Assembly (NCBI GenBank): GCA_015179125.1
Contig: WHVA01000052.1
Coordinates: 124,001-188,000 of the forward strand
DNA length: 64,000 nt
From: Gautieria morchelliformis
Taxonomy: Eukaryota > Basidiomycota > Agaricomycetes > Gomphales > Gomphaceae
Reading direction: 5' to 3'
Each line of letters begins with the position of its first letter. Within the stretch, counting starts at the first letter, position 1. Shown piece after piece: positions 12,249-24,236 of this stretch. Position numbers and translations under genes: made by a program. Under the pieces are notes generated by a model, which saw only the letters and a list, made by a program, of their open reading frames with translations, had not been told where the DNA came from and did no database searches.

Positions 12249-14022
12249 TTAACAAGATACACCGAACGTGCAGACACGAGTGCCATAAACATCCTTAGGC
12301 TCAATACCAGCCTGACCTTTCTTTGCGTTCGCTTGACCCCACCTGCCAAACATAGTCAAAAACATCATATCAACTCTATTCACGGAGACACGCACTTTTT
12401 GAGACGGATAGATTGGATTTGGATGAAACCGGTCGTATCGGTGGGCTCGAAGCCACCCAGTTCATCCATGGACGATTCATGCTCGTCATATAACCCCTAC
12501 ATGTGTTCAGGCACACATGTCAGGTAGAACCAAGTAAAAGCGTACCTCGTCAGAGAAACGACCTTCCACAATTACATTGCCCTTGTAGAGCCTCAGCCTC
12601 ACAGTGCCATTAACAGTGCGTTGACTACCCGGTATGGCACTGGTAATGAACTCGCGTTCAGGGCTGAAGAAGTACCCATCATAAAGGATGCGACTCAAGG
12701 CCGGCGTAACGAACTGATCCCGTAATGCGCGAACATTGCGGTCTAGCGTGAGACCCTCAATATCGAGGTGCGCAGCGCGTAGGATCGTAGCTCCAGGAGA
12801 CTCGTAACAGCCTCTGGATTTGACGCCGATATAGCGGTTCTCCACGATATCAATACGACCCACACCATGCTTACGCGCGACGGCATTGAGAGCGTTGAAG
12901 ATGTCAACAGGATCCGTGTAAGGTTGTGAACCACCGATGATAACCTTCGACGGAAGGCCAGCTTTAAACTCAATGCTGACGGTCTCCGGCGTATTTGGTG
13001 CACTCTCGGGCGAACTCGTCAACTTCCACATGTCCACTGGGGGCGTAGTATTAGGGTCCTCTAGGATGCCTGCTTCGTACGAAATATGGTGTAGATTTTC
13101 GTCTGGGTCTGGTTAAATACCTATCTTGTACGAAAGTGGAAGGGACAACTCACCTGTCGACCATGGCTTGGCTGCGGTTTGTTGGACGGGAATGTTTTTC
13201 GCTGCGGCGAATGCTAGCAGTGCCGATCGTCCAGCAAAACGGTTGTAGAAGTCTAGGTATGGTTAGAAATTTATATGCGACTCAGTGCAGTATTTTTGGT
13301 ACCTGGAATACGCCAGGGTGCGATAACTTTGATGTCAGGTTTCAGGCCATAGAATGCTAGCTCAAATCGAACTTGATCGTTTCCTTTCCCTGTGCATCCA
13401 TGTGAAACAAAACTATTGTCGGATACTTGTGTAAGACATCAGGACCTCGAATAAGATAGAGACTTACTCGCAACCCTCTTGTACAGCAGTGGCGATCATG
13501 CCACGAGCAATAACTGGACGTGCGAGAGAAGTTCCCAAAAGGTAAACATCCTAAACAATAACAAATGTAATCATCGTGCATATCGTGCATGGGTGAACTG
13601 CGCTCGAACCTCGTATATGCAGTTGGCTTGGATAGCAGGATAGATCAGTTCTGTGACAAATTCACGCTTGAGATCCTGCAGGGCATGATAATTAATAGGC
13701 TTGTGAATTGTTCTAACACATACCTCCAAAAAGAACTTTTTGGCTCCCACTTTCAATGCTTTCGTCCTAGCAGCCTCAAAATCCTGGACAAATCATGAGA
13801 AATGATAAGAATGAACGGGAACTTATTTTCATACTTCTTCCTGTCCAACATCCGCCATGAATGCGTAGACCTCATACCCTTGCTCAATGAGCCATGCAAG
13901 GATACAGGAAGTGTCTGCATCACTAAAATAAGCACGTGACCACTGTGGTAAGAAAGGCTTTACGCACCGAGTCCACCTGAGTATGCAAGGAGAACGCGAC
14001 CTTTTGCTTGTGTGACGGACAT
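12249..14022 (-). CDS. ARG1: Argininosuccinate synthase
   Basis: This enzyme joins citrulline and aspartate with ATP to form argininosuccinate in arginine synthesis, in the cytosol. The start at 14022 leads within a dozen residues to the ATP-pyrophosphatase loop AYSGGLDTS, split by an intron after GGL. Further blocks follow in the expected order: [97 protein letters not shown]. The penultimate exon holds [15 protein letters not shown] and [13 protein letters not shown]. The last exon reads WGQANAKKG to a TAA at 12249. Length, about 415-420 residues, is normal and no key block is missing. About eight introns. Confidence 0.95.
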
Positions 14023-14254
14023 AACTACGAGAACGAAACGAGATTCGATTCAAGTCCGACTACTGTATTGAAAAATTTGTACTGAGTCTTGCCCTGTGGG
14101 TGCCTGTGGGTGACAAGCAAGTCATCGGGCCGTGACATCCATAATTATGCAGGTTGCCCTCTGAAGATCGGAGACGGGAGCGTTCCAGTGAGCATTATCC
14201 TGAAATACTGATAATTATAACGCTTGGCAACTCTGTATGCAATAAAGCACGATC

Positions 14255-14639
14255 ATGACAGCTCCGAGTCTGCTAATGGGTCGGTTTTCAACGCTGCTCC
14301 CCGCCATTTTGGCGGTGGGCGCAATTCTCTGCAAGTATCTGCATGACGCTCAGAACGCAAATCACAGCATACTGTCTTGATCATCTCAGCCGTGGTTAGA
14401 CGGAATGGATTCAAGGGCTGCCTCCGAGACTACATACGGTGTCTGGCTTGTCTATCTCACCGCCTTCCACCTCCCAGCTATCACGCTTTCTCTTCCCTTG
14501 TCCTCGATCCTTTCAAAGTTTCACCAGCTGTTGCGTCGTTCTTCAGACCACTCAATTGGATGATGCTCTTGGATGACGCTCCCGATCCTTCTCCTTCAGC
14601 CACTTACTGTAGCTGCAGCACCCCCTACTAGGAGGAATC
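14255..14639 (+). other. possible short membrane-protein gene, doubtful
   Basis: An ATG at 14255 opens a short hydrophobic stretch (MGRFSTLLPAILAVGAIL). A possible intron from a GTATCT donor near 14335 ends at TCATCTCAG near 14390. A frame starting at 14405 reads about 52 residues with a hydrophobic middle (TYGVWLVYLTAF). The phases of these two pieces do not join cleanly, so I cannot give one confident model. It may be a small fungal membrane protein, or only the leader region of the divergent ARG1 promoter. Confidence 0.2.
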
Positions 14640-14982
14640 AGAGTAGACATCGCGGACACAATGGTAAGGGTATTGGATGGGGTCAGGGTCAACCTGAATA
14701 GTAAGTATATCGGTAGGAGTAGAAATGTGGGTGCGTAAGGAATCGAGGGTTTCTCTGGTGGTGTTCATCTTAAATCATTGATGTGCTTCAGCTAGCCGAA
14801 CGCACGCGCACACACCAAACGAAAATTGGCGTACTCGCACTAATTACTAGGCTGGGTGACGTCCTCATTCGGCGAAATTGCATGATGCCTACTAAGGCAG
14901 AAAAACTAACATCTTGTAACGTAGCTCATAACATAACATCGTTACCAGGGTACAGCAAGCACAAATTCCGAAGCCTGCAAGC
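14640..14982. other. intergenic, nothing recognised
   Basis: This stretch lies before the 3' end of the SLC35F gene. I see no conserved frame, repeat or RNA gene in it. Confidence 0.4.
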
Positions 14983-16805
14983 TTAGGCCATCATCGTAAT
15001 ATCCTTAGTGTCCTCATCGGACTGCGACGGACTCTGCAGTCTGGGTTCATCCTTGTCCACTTCCACTTGCCCGCGTCTCCGAACATAGGGAGGCGCCTGC
15101 GGGTCAAGTTTACCTTGCTCTTCGGCTGCAATAGTGTTAGCCCAGGTCAGGCGTGTTTTCGGAGAAACACGTACGTGTCGCGTGCCAAAAGTATATGACG
15201 AGGCCCACAATAACAACCGCGAAAGCCGGGAAATATAGCCAGAACGGTTGGTAGTGCTGTACACAGAATAAGTCATTGTGAAAGGCAGGCAGTCAAATTA
15301 TGTACTAACAAAGAGGAATAGACCGAACAATAGGCCATAAAAGTCGCTTGTCAAGAGACTGATGTTGTAGTATGCGGAGGAAGCTAGACGGTATATCCAT
15401 GGCGCCACCGTATAAAGGATAAACATTGCTGCAGTGTACGCGAAGAGGAGTCCAACTAATTGGAGTTATGACGAGGCAGTCAAGCAGTACTGGTTCATAC
15501 GTACTGACATGGCCATCCCAATTGGAGGACATCCAGGACTTGTGCTCCAAACCAGCCGCTTGGGCACCGTTAATAATCATACCCCACATTCCAAGCATGC
15601 CCACAACCTACAATACAGGTGTTGGCATTCGACAATGAGATCATACTAATAGATTCACTTGCCTCATAAAGGGGAGATTTGCGAACGAAAAACTCTTCGG
15701 TCGCGTTCGCTAAATGGGATGGGAGTCATCGGCATAAGCTAGTTTGAGGGTAAATATGGGCTACATACTAAAGCCATAAAGACTGGCACCAACGATCATG
15801 AATATGTCCCCCTTGACAAGGCTTGACGCGGGGAAATCTTTCTGGGTGATTTTATCTGACGCTACTAGCATTCCGAGACCACCGATGCACACAAGAATGC
15901 CCTGAGGAAGCTTATCGGATCGCAAAGATTGGACCAGGACGCATAGCGCACCAATACTTGTGTCCAATGGTACCGTGGGCGCATATATATCCAAGCGAAG
16001 AAGAGGCAAACGGGGATTGCCCAACTATTCGTCAAACTATTTAATACTCGTAGTATGTCAATAAATATCATCACTCACGCATCTAGGAGCATACACGAAA
16101 GAAGGGTAGTGTATTGGTAAGCCTGGCCAGTTGTTACTGTTGAGCCTCCAGAGGTCGTGTACATCAGCTAGCTCACCTTGACCACGAGGAAGTTTCCTTC
16201 CACATCGCACGCAGCCAAGATGAGGTCTGACAAAGGGGAAAAAAAGGCTAGTTCAGCTGTTGCTAAGAATCTTACTTGAAACGTACATTTCCAGCCATCT
16301 CGAACAACCATTTCACCCCATCCCTTAATACCATCTACAGAGTATTCAGCAGAGAGATCGGCAGTTTAACGGAAAATGCCACGAACATTGATATATCGTG
16401 TAGGGGGTATAAACCACAAACAGCGAGAAGTACCTATGCAACACACGGATAAGCTCTTTCAGGAGTCACAACCCAATATGTCGCTTTCAAATGCTGACAA
16501 GAAAAAGGTCTGCGTGGTAGCGTTACTCCAGTTCCGGTTGACAAGTTCCGTGGTTGTGACGTTCGTACAAGTGATGCATAAGGACACAAGTTGGCCTGCT
16601 AGGAGAGCCAATGTAAAACGACGGGTCCACAGACTCCTAAAGCGTAACCAAAAGCTTGAAACAAACGCAGCAGGCGATTTATAAGAAATTGGTGGCCTAT
16701 CAGGCGCATCCACCACTGGAGGAGTCTGTGTATTGACAATATCAAGATAAACCCATTAGTGCAGACGATTGAACACTGGAGCTTTGGACGTACAAGAAAA
16801 ACCAT
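14983..16805 (-). CDS. SLC35F-family solute transporter
   Basis: A ten-helix drug/metabolite-type carrier of the SLC35F1/F2 group (formerly DUF914). Substrates of fungal members are not known. A 12-nt coding exon (MVFL) at 16805-16794 is followed by a GTACGT...CACAG intron (16793-16726), then TPPVVDAPDRPPISYKS. Family blocks seen in order: FTLALLAGQLVSLCITCTN, the region around 16300 reading like KGWGEMVVRDGWK and DVEGNFLVVKAYQ, DAWAIPVCLFFAWIYMRPRY, VCIGGLGMLVASDKIT, GDIFMIVGASLYGFS, VGMLGMWG, and a final helix before a polar C-terminal tail (QGKLDPQAPPYVRRRG to DITMMA). Many short introns. The N-terminal frame does not open with ATG in the larger exon, which is why the upstream mini-exon is proposed. 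Confidence 0.85.
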
Positions 16806-16920
16806 TGTGTATTTCTCTGCACCTTGGTGGAAGGGTGATGGTGGTAGCTCGACAAGAACAAGCTACTAGGCAACCACGCTTAAGCTGCCAGAAGTCTGTC
16901 GAAGCAAGCAGTTAGTCCGA

Positions 16921-17061
16921 GTTAATGCTTTAGGTCACGTGAGCTACACTCGACGCGTGTGCCTGATCTGAGCATATCTAATCAGGTACTGGCCCGGATC
17001 AGGTCAAGCGTTGATAGCTGCTTTAGGTCACGTGAACTATATTTCGACGCGTGCCTTATCT
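16921..17061. promoter_or_regulatory. duplicated CACGTG + ACGCGT module upstream of SLC35F gene
   Basis: Two imperfect copies about 93 bp apart each read TGCTTTAGGTCACGTGA, a short AT stretch, then CGACGCGTG. CACGTG occurs at 16936-16941 and 17029-17034; ACGCGT at 16953-16958 and 17047-17052. CACGTG is the E-box for bHLH factors and ACGCGT the MluI cell-cycle box for MBF. The gap lies between the SLC35F start (16805) and the end of the next minus-strand gene (17228), so it is most likely the SLC35F promoter. Function is inferred from motif identity only. Confidence 0.5.
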
Positions 17062-17227
17062 AAACCGGATCTGGCGGTGACGCCTACCAGAGCGGCTGGT
17101 ACAAATATCAACCTAGTGATATGCGTATGTTCATGAAGCCACAAGATACCGCAGGGGGGAAGCACGACGAGTACACAGAAGGGCAGCGAAAGCGTATAAA
17201 TCAGTGCAATAAGAATTGGAGGGCATA

Positions 17228-20068
17228 TCACAGCTCTTCATGTGCCTTTGTCTTTGCCTCCTCGGCCCTGCTCACGGCAGTTTTGACTTCTTCAGCGCCA
17301 CGGCTAAGTATCACAGGGGGGATCTTCCCATCCGTTTCCGCAGTGATAGGGTCTATGGGAAGAATGGACACTTCTGTTTCAGATGTTTCTTTCGGGACAT
17401 TGGTTGCCGCCTTCGTCTCTGCAGCAATGTCAGTAAGATAAGCGTATGGGCATAAAACATCTCACCTATTCCCGAAAATATATCCAAGGCTGCATTTTTG
17501 ACTCTGGTGAGATTAGCCTCAAATCCCAGGACCATATCGTCGACTTCTTCCTGAAGAGCCTCCATAACGTCGATTAAAGGGTTGGCGGGTGACGTCGTAT
17601 GGGTACCGTTCTGCATCGCGAGATAAAGGTCTGCGAACTTTTTGCTTGCTATACAGTAGTGCCTGTTACTAATGGGGACGATGAATACACAGCAAAAGAA
17701 ACTCACTGTCAACCAATTTGTGGTATCGCTAAAAGCGGAATTTAGACAATGTGCCTTGGAGCTCAGAGGAACACTCACCTGCCAATCCTCATAAGATACA
17801 TCTGCAAGCCAGGAGTAATCTATTCCGATATCAGCCTGCGCCCGATGTGCCATCTCCGTTACTTCCTCTCCAATAGCTAGGACCTAATTATTCACAAACG
17901 ATTAGAATGAACAGGCAGAGATAATTAGTTCACGCACCTCTGCGATCTCCTTGTTAACGTAAGTGCTCCACCACTCGCGAACAGCATCAGCTGCTGCCTC
18001 CACGCGCTCCTCGAACTTCTTGTCAACCTTGTTCACCACATTCTCCCATGTTTTGATTTTCTCGTCATTCGGCTTATTCTCCGCCATGAGTTTCTTAGTG
18101 TATGCTTTGAGTGATCGAAGAGACTTTTCCGCCTCTTGAAGTAAATTTTCCACATGCATGCGTATAGCGGCACCAGGAGTACGGGCTTCTTCTGCCGCCG
18201 CCTCCCGCAGTCTGTTGAGAGTGGCCCGGACTACCTTCCTCTGCGCCTTGCCCAACTTTTCAAGGTTAATCTCCCACTGGCTATGGCGCCCTTCAATTTC
18301 CGCCCGTTTCTCTGCAGTCTCGATGGCTTGCCGACGGAGACGCTCCTCTTCCTTTTCCTCTTCCTCTTCCTCACTATCACCCGGGACAGGAGGCGGTGAC
18401 AGCGGTTCGTCAGTTTCAGGATCATCATTAAGACCGATCTCAGATAGGAATTTCTCGAGATCATCGGCAACATCCTCCTCATTTGAGGGCTCCGAGGAAA
18501 TCTCGGATGATGCTGAACTAGTACTGACTGACGACTTCGATGACTGCAATGAGGGTTCTTGAACGACAGAAGAGGCTGAAACGGCGGATTGGCTCGTCAA
18601 CTGAGAGATGGAGGGTTCAACTGATGGGGAGCCTCCGTGAGTCAAAGTGCCATCCACAGACCCCGTCAAGGTGGTCAGCTTCGATGACACAGTCGGCGGC
18701 ACTTGGTCCATGACTATGGAAGAACCAAGCGGGGCGGCTTCATCTGTGGGTTCGGGTACCGGGGAGAGAGAGAGATGTGCCTCAGCGTCACTTGACGTCA
18801 GGATGTCTTGAGGTGAAAGAATGGATTCATCTACCCCGGATGACGTGGGAGTGGAGCTGGACGCTGCCGCGCTGGATGTTATTGTTGGGATGGATGCTGA
18901 CGAGCTGGGCGCTGATGATGAGAGGGACGCTGATAGGCTGGACGCTGAGCTGCTCCGGGTCATGCTTGTACTGGAAATAGTATTGATATTCATCGTGTCA
19001 GCCTGTCCCTTTTCCACTACAGCGGCCCAAATCTTGGCGACTTGTGGATCAACCCATTGTCTCCTCGCATCACCCAGTGGCTTGCCAACTACGCGCGCTA
19101 GAAGGCCAGGAACGTGCGATGCTCCTCGCCAAAGAGGAAGTACGTATGGTCTTGCCCTGCTCCACTTGCGACGTGTCTTGAGCGTCATGGACAGGATATA
19201 CGGTTCGGCATTAACCTTGCATTCTGCTGCTACGTCCAACGCCTGCCGTACATACGGTCCCAAGGTCGCGTCATATTCACGTTCCAAACGATGAACGTAG
19301 GGTTGTGCGCGCATTTGCACCCACTGGACCCGCGGCATGACATGTGTACGCCATTCATGCCTGCTGCGACGAACCCAGGGCATGGTAGTCTGGACTGCGC
19401 GACTATAGTATGGCTGAGCGCGTCGAATATGGGGTGCGATGGAAGGGTGATCAAATGCGTTGCGGATTGGGGGATAGACATAAGGTTCGAGGACGAGACG
19501 TCGGTACTCTGTGAGCGCACGACATACGGGGGAACGCAGTTCCACATCTTCGGGACAAACAGAGAGGGTGTAAATAGTAAACCATACAAGGAGGAGACGG
19601 CCGAGAATGTCAAATATGCTAATTCCTTTATTCAAATCGCGTTTTTTTGTCTGTCAGAGGTCGAGTCAAGACAGAAGAAGGCGGTCAACGGCACAGTACA
19701 CACTTTGATCGATTTTTTTGACTTTGACTTTGTTTTCGGTGCCGGAACAGAAGGCTTGGGTGGTGGCGGTTTGGGAGTGGTGGACAATACCTCCTGCTGG
19801 TGAAGGAGATTAGCAGTTCGTTCCCAAACACGCACGCGACACCTCGCACATCGTCAAACAAGACTTCCTCCGTCATCTGTGGGCCTAAATCGTAATCTCT
19901 GGAGGGTGTACCATTTGGCGGAATGCGACTGGGACTAACACCAGGCTCTTTCAACAACGAAGACTTATCGACCCCTTTGCCTTTGGAGCGCGATGACCCA
20001 GAACTAGAATTTGTTCGGCTCGCGACAGCAGGTAAGGGAGCCGCACTCTGTCGGCGAGTCACGACCAT
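17228..20068 (-). CDS. Membrane-anchored coiled-coil protein of unknown function
   Basis: The start at 20068 (MVVTRRQSAAPLPAVASRT) opens a Ser/Lys/Pro-rich exon. A second exon with KPPPPKPSVPAPKTKSKSK follows and joins TKKRDLNKGISIFDILG, directly before one hydrophobic segment (LLLVWFTIYTLSV). The big third exon (to about 17902) has a Tyr/Arg/Pro-rich repeat-like stretch (many PYV and RAQPYxxR motifs), a long Ser/Thr-rich linker with a dense AS/SS tract, and an acidic patch (DSEEEEEEKEEE). It then becomes a strongly charged helical region likely to form coiled coils. Smaller exons continue the helix and end AKTKAHEEL at 17228. I do not recognise a characterised family; it looks like a conserved basidiomycete protein tethered to an inner membrane. 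Confidence 0.75.
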
Positions 20069-21153
20069 ATTCAGAAGAGAGGGGAAAGTTGAGAGGTTGA
20101 CTAGAGTGGTTGAATATAGTGGATTAGTTTGGCAGTTATCAATATGACGTGTTCGGCGCGCGGCGCTTGCCTCATTTCAACTCAGCACTACTGCCTTTTC
20201 TGTCAAAGACTAACCAGTTCTTAATTCTTACAGTATTATACAGTAACCGATGGAGCACGGGGTTTTGTGGGTCGATTTTTCGCATGCAAGTGAACAATCC
20301 GTAACATGGCGGCCTGCATCATGAGTGGGCTGCCTGAGGTGCCTCCTCTAACTCGTATCTTCTTCATCCGATGAAGAAGATGCAAGTTAAGTAGAGGAGT
20401 CGGCCCACTGGTGCAGGCCATGTTACGGATGAGTCACTCCATCAGTCGGTTTCATTCTGCTTTGCTCTCACCGCAATTAATACACGTACTAGTAGTAGTA
20501 GTGCTCAGGAGGACTACTGTCCTCTTATGCATGTCATCATATATCTCAGATATGTGTCTGTCACGCGTCCGAGACTCTCATGAACATCGTCGCCATCGTT
20601 CGTGTCAGCCAACTGGTTTCTCACATTAATCTTGTTTGATGCCCTCCGCCCGCTAGCCCCGCCACCGTAGCCCTAAGCACGAATCATCGATAGCCTCTGT
20701 TGATCATATACGTTCACCATATTGACACTCCTTTCGAATTTCAAGTACGTGTTCACGAACGGATACTTAGTGCTATTGCGCCACAGCCTATAGTTGTATA
20801 CTCAGCCCTCCATCACATTCTGGTTCAATGCACATTTAGATACAGCAATGATGTCACCAACGAAATGAGAGTATCAATGCGAGTAGAAAGGGCATACGAT
20901 CAAGGCATGATATACCAGTAAACCCGATGTCGGTTGTCGAACACTACAAATACAGGATGTACTGTTTGTCACTACACTCATAGTCTGTACACAGTATAAT
21001 CGTTCGTTTTTCGCTCAAATAGCCACCGAAACGCAACCATTGGAACCTCAATATAACCCAAAAGAAAGAAAGAAAAAAAAAAAAAGCTATGCGTCACAAA
21101 TTGGTGGATGTGCAGTTGCTGTTTTGGTAATGAATATGTAGCTGAATGTGATT
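20069..21153. other. 1.1-kb intergenic region
   Basis: It lies between two minus-strand genes. Apart from the fold-back at 20289-20438 it shows no convincing frame. An A-rich tract with AAAG repeats (about 21060-21085) sits near the downstream gene's 3' end. Several TATATA-like words occur at 20690-20920. Confidence 0.4.
20289..20438. repeat. 150-nt fold-back (imperfect inverted repeat)
   Basis: The left arm starts ATCCGTAACATGG (20297) and the right arm ends CCATGTTACGGAT (20430). The centre, TCTTCTTCATC-C-GATGAAGAAGA, pairs perfectly around position 20369. Between them the arms share CCTGCA, GTGGGC and CTCCTCTA, with a net excess of about 11 nt on the left. Pairing continues weakly outward to AGTGA/TCACT. 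This could be a small fold-back MITE or a transcribed long hairpin. Confidence 0.7.
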
Positions 21154-22835
21154 TCACTCCACAGGGAGACTTCGTCGGCTTCTTTCACTGGCGACAGATA
21201 AGGCGTATTCTTGTTTGTGTGGATCCCAACCCTCTGCCCAGCTGGCCACTTGCCGACGGGAATGCGACGTAGAATGGGATGGTGAGTATGCAGATGGTGG
21301 GGGTGCAGAAGGAAATCTAATAGAGGGGTTACTGTGAAGTGTCCAGATCAGCATATGTAACAAACACCGGGAAGAAATACAAACTTTGCGTGGAGCGTGG
21401 GTCCCAACGCAAGGTTGGCAAAGCTCGATGGGAATAGAGGGTGCCCTGGGCCCCGCTCTGCAACGACATCATACGGCACATGCGGTCGAGAAGATGGTCC
21501 TGCATCTGACGCTGAAAAACTAGAATAGTGGCGTACTGGAGGTTCAGAGGGAGGGACAACAACACGCAAACCATGAACTGCAGCTGTGGCAGCTGGACGG
21601 GCGCCTGACTCGGATACGTCTTCAGAGATGTCTTCCATCCTCCCCACAACTTGGTGGCCCAATTTTGGAGATCGAGGGAACAAGGCCGTGGGGGAGCGAG
21701 GCGGAGGAATTGGAGATGGGCCTACTGGAGTGGACACTATTGGCTCAGATATGTCTTCAGAGATGTCTTCCATCCTCCCTACACCTTGGTGGCCCAATTT
21801 TGGAGATCGAGGGAACGAGGCCGTGGGAGAGCGAGGCGGAGGAATTGGAGATGGGCCCACTGGGCCGGACACTATTGGCTCGACCCAAGCATCTCCAAAA
21901 GCCTCAGATACATCTTCGCCATCCAGACGCACTTCGGTAACTGCCATGTCATGGGTGGAACCATTCTGCTTATCCGCAATCTTGTCAAGACTGTCGAGCT
22001 CCGGAGGGACACCAAGGGCGGCTTTAACTCTCTCCCAGATGAGTTCGGATCTGGCTGAAATGCACAACCTCGCATTCTGTACCCATTCTATGTCGCCCAC
22101 CTCCTCGCGACTTGTTTGGGTAAGCCAGTGTTCAAGTTGAGAATACGTCCATGACGAGGGATCTGAGTCACCACCGGAAGAGGTCTTGACGGGAAACGTT
22201 TGAGCTAGGAATAAAAACAGCTTGGCTGTGAGCGGCTGACAGAGGAGACTTTTAACCTCTTTAGGCCGGTCTAGGAAAGGTAGCCGAAAAGCCTCTGGGA
22301 GGGGAGTAAAGTTCACCGGAGAAGCTGGCATAGAAGTATTCATGACAGGACTAGAGGGTCGAGATTGTGGATGGTTGCATTGCTGCGCAAAGTCATAAAC
22401 TTGAACGGGGGTCAGCGGAGTGTGTGGCGTCGTAGATAGGTTCGTGAATGAGTTGCTTCGGGCAAACCTCGTGTTCAGGGGTGAGACTGAACGAGAGGGC
22501 TCAGAGATGGTACTCCATGGGGCAGACATAGTTTCTCTCTGAGGCGAGGCCTGGGAGAACCCCGAGAAGGCGAACGAGATACGTGTGCCAGTAGTCCCAC
22601 CCGAATGAGATCCAGCACGACTCCTTGACTGCCGCTTCGCCCATTCATCAGTGCCCTGATTCACGCTGTGCGACGGGGCCTTGATGATATGGAGCGTGCT
22701 CGTCATGGTCCTCGCCGTGTCGGGAAAGGTCCCAAAAGGGTCGGGGGCAGCCACGGATCCACGACGCCGTGGAGACAGACTGCGACTACTACCAATAGTC
22801 AAGGGAGACAAAGGAGGACTCTTGCTGGTGGACAT
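21154..22835 (-). CDS. Ser/Pro-rich protein with a conserved-looking central block, unknown function
   Basis: Two exons (22835-21385 and 21331-21154) joined by a 53-nt GTTTGT...TTCACAG intron give about 540 residues. The N-terminal half is Ser/Pro/Arg-rich with many SP sites (likely phosphorylated). A central block of about 100 residues (FRLPFLDRPKEVKSLLCQP through SELIWERVKAALG) looks folded and helical. After it comes a tandem 45-residue duplication, then another low-complexity tail ending RSRRSLPVE. No domain I can name. The divergent SEC72 start lies 164 bp away, so the two probably share a promoter. Confidence 0.75.
21619..21888 (-). repeat. tandem 135-bp duplication inside a coding exon
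   Basis: Two head-to-tail copies with a 135-bp period (21619-21753 and 21754-21888) keep frame and encode 45 residues each, built around EPIVS, PVGPSPIPPPRSPTA, FPRSPKLGHQ and VGRMEDISED. The copies differ at only a handful of bases, so the duplication looks recent. Confidence 0.85.
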
Positions 22836-22999
22836 GAAGGTGTAAGGAACGAAAGAGGAATATGCAAGATATATAAGCCTCAGGTAAATAAAAACGTCAT
22901 GTCAAGAGGGTGCCTGGTCTCAGCTAATTTTGGTTCCGCGGCACCAACGCGTCCAAGACATTTGGCCAGCTCACTGCAAGCAACCCACTCTCGATCACC

Positions 23000-23893
23000 A
23001 TGGCTCAACCCCATGCTCACAGTCACGGTCCACAGCCTCAGCCTATGGTTCAACCATCCCCAGATCCCCTTCTTCAGGCTACTCTTGATGCCCGTTTTCG
23101 CGCCGTTCCACTCAAGCTCGTAGCTCCAACTGAAAACAAGGGCGTCACTCAGGTCGCTGCAGCCGATTCAGACTCGAAAGTTGACTTTTTCGCTCTCAAT
23201 TCTCTATCACATCAATTGGCGACGATGCTCCCTGCGAGCGAGCCCGTCCCTGCTCCAATCAATCCTCAGACAGTAATGCAGAATCCACGTTCATTAGCAG
23301 TAGTCAAGGCCAAAGACGAGGGCAATGTATGTCAAATTGTTCACAACAACAGCACATCGCTGTAAGCTCACTTTTCATTCAGAAGCTATACGGCGCGGGA
23401 AAGTACGCACAGGCAATTCAGATGTATACCACAGCAGCCGAAATTACAATGTCTCGTCCTCCTTGGGAGGCCGCGAACCTTATAAAGGATGAGCTGGCCA
23501 TGGTCTTATCCAACCGCTCGGCAGCCCATGCCATCACCAACGACTGGGTGTCTGCCCTTGTAGATGCTGACGCCGTCGTTCAAATTAAACGTCCTTGGAG
23601 CAAGGGTCACTTTCGCAAAGCCAAAGCTCTTCAGGGCCTTGGAAAGTACGAAGACGCTAAAGTGGCTTTATCATTGGGTCTATCATTTGAACCTGCAAAC
23701 ATAGTGTGTTGCTGTTCTTTTTCGAATGCAATCGTCGTGTGAACGTCTGTTTTCTAGGAAATGCGGGCTTTCTTAGCGGAGTTGGAGGAGCAAATCCGAC
23801 AGCAGGAGGCCAAAAAGGTTTCCCGACGGGAAAGCAAGCTTCAGTCGCCGACGTCACCTACATCCGGATCACACAGCCCAAATGGATTGTAAC
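23000..23893 (+). CDS. SEC72: Translocation protein Sec72 (TPR)
   Basis: Sec72 is the fungal cytosolic TPR subunit of the Sec62/63 post-translational translocon at the ER, where it helps receive Hsp70-bound precursors. Three exons: 23000-23326, 23383-23703, 23758-23893 (GT-AG introns of 56 and 54 nt), about 260 residues. The N-terminal part holds KVDFFALNSLSHQLATMLP, typical of fungal Sec72. The second exon is a three-repeat TPR domain: YGAGKYAQAIQMYTTA, LAMVLSNRSAAHA, RPWSKGHFRKAKALQGLGKY. The C-terminus is a charged helix and a Ser/Pro tail. No membrane segment, as expected. It diverges from the Ser/Pro-rich gene at 22835. Confidence 0.9.
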
Positions 23894-24236
23894 ACTGGTG
23901 TTCTTTCAGGTCTGTACACACTATTGGTACTCGTATATCCGGTCGTGATTATAGGTATCCTATATCATCGTAATCTGGGGTGTCAAAGCATATGAATGTC
24001 CATTGAGAGGTAAAGAAGTGTCTGACACGCCGCGTTATTTGGTCATATGGACGCGTTTAAATCATAGAATGTTTGCTACACGAGGCTGTTATTACTGTAA
24101 GGACTTGTAGAATGACAACCACGAACAGGTATCAATAAAGATAACAATGTAACTTAATTTACTGAGTGAGAGGGTTTCCAAGGATATGAATCACCACAGT
24201 AACCTACCTCCCTACTAGCGTCAGCTGTTCGTTCCG
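23894..24236. other. convergent intergenic gap SEC72 / APP1
   Basis: This is the AT-rich 3' region of two convergent genes. An AATAAA word occurs near 24133. No coding signal. Confidence 0.4.

Noticed and set aside
21058-21086. A-rich tract with AAAG repeats as a retroposon tail
   Set aside because: No element body or target duplication is visible beside it; a simple low-complexity run is enough.
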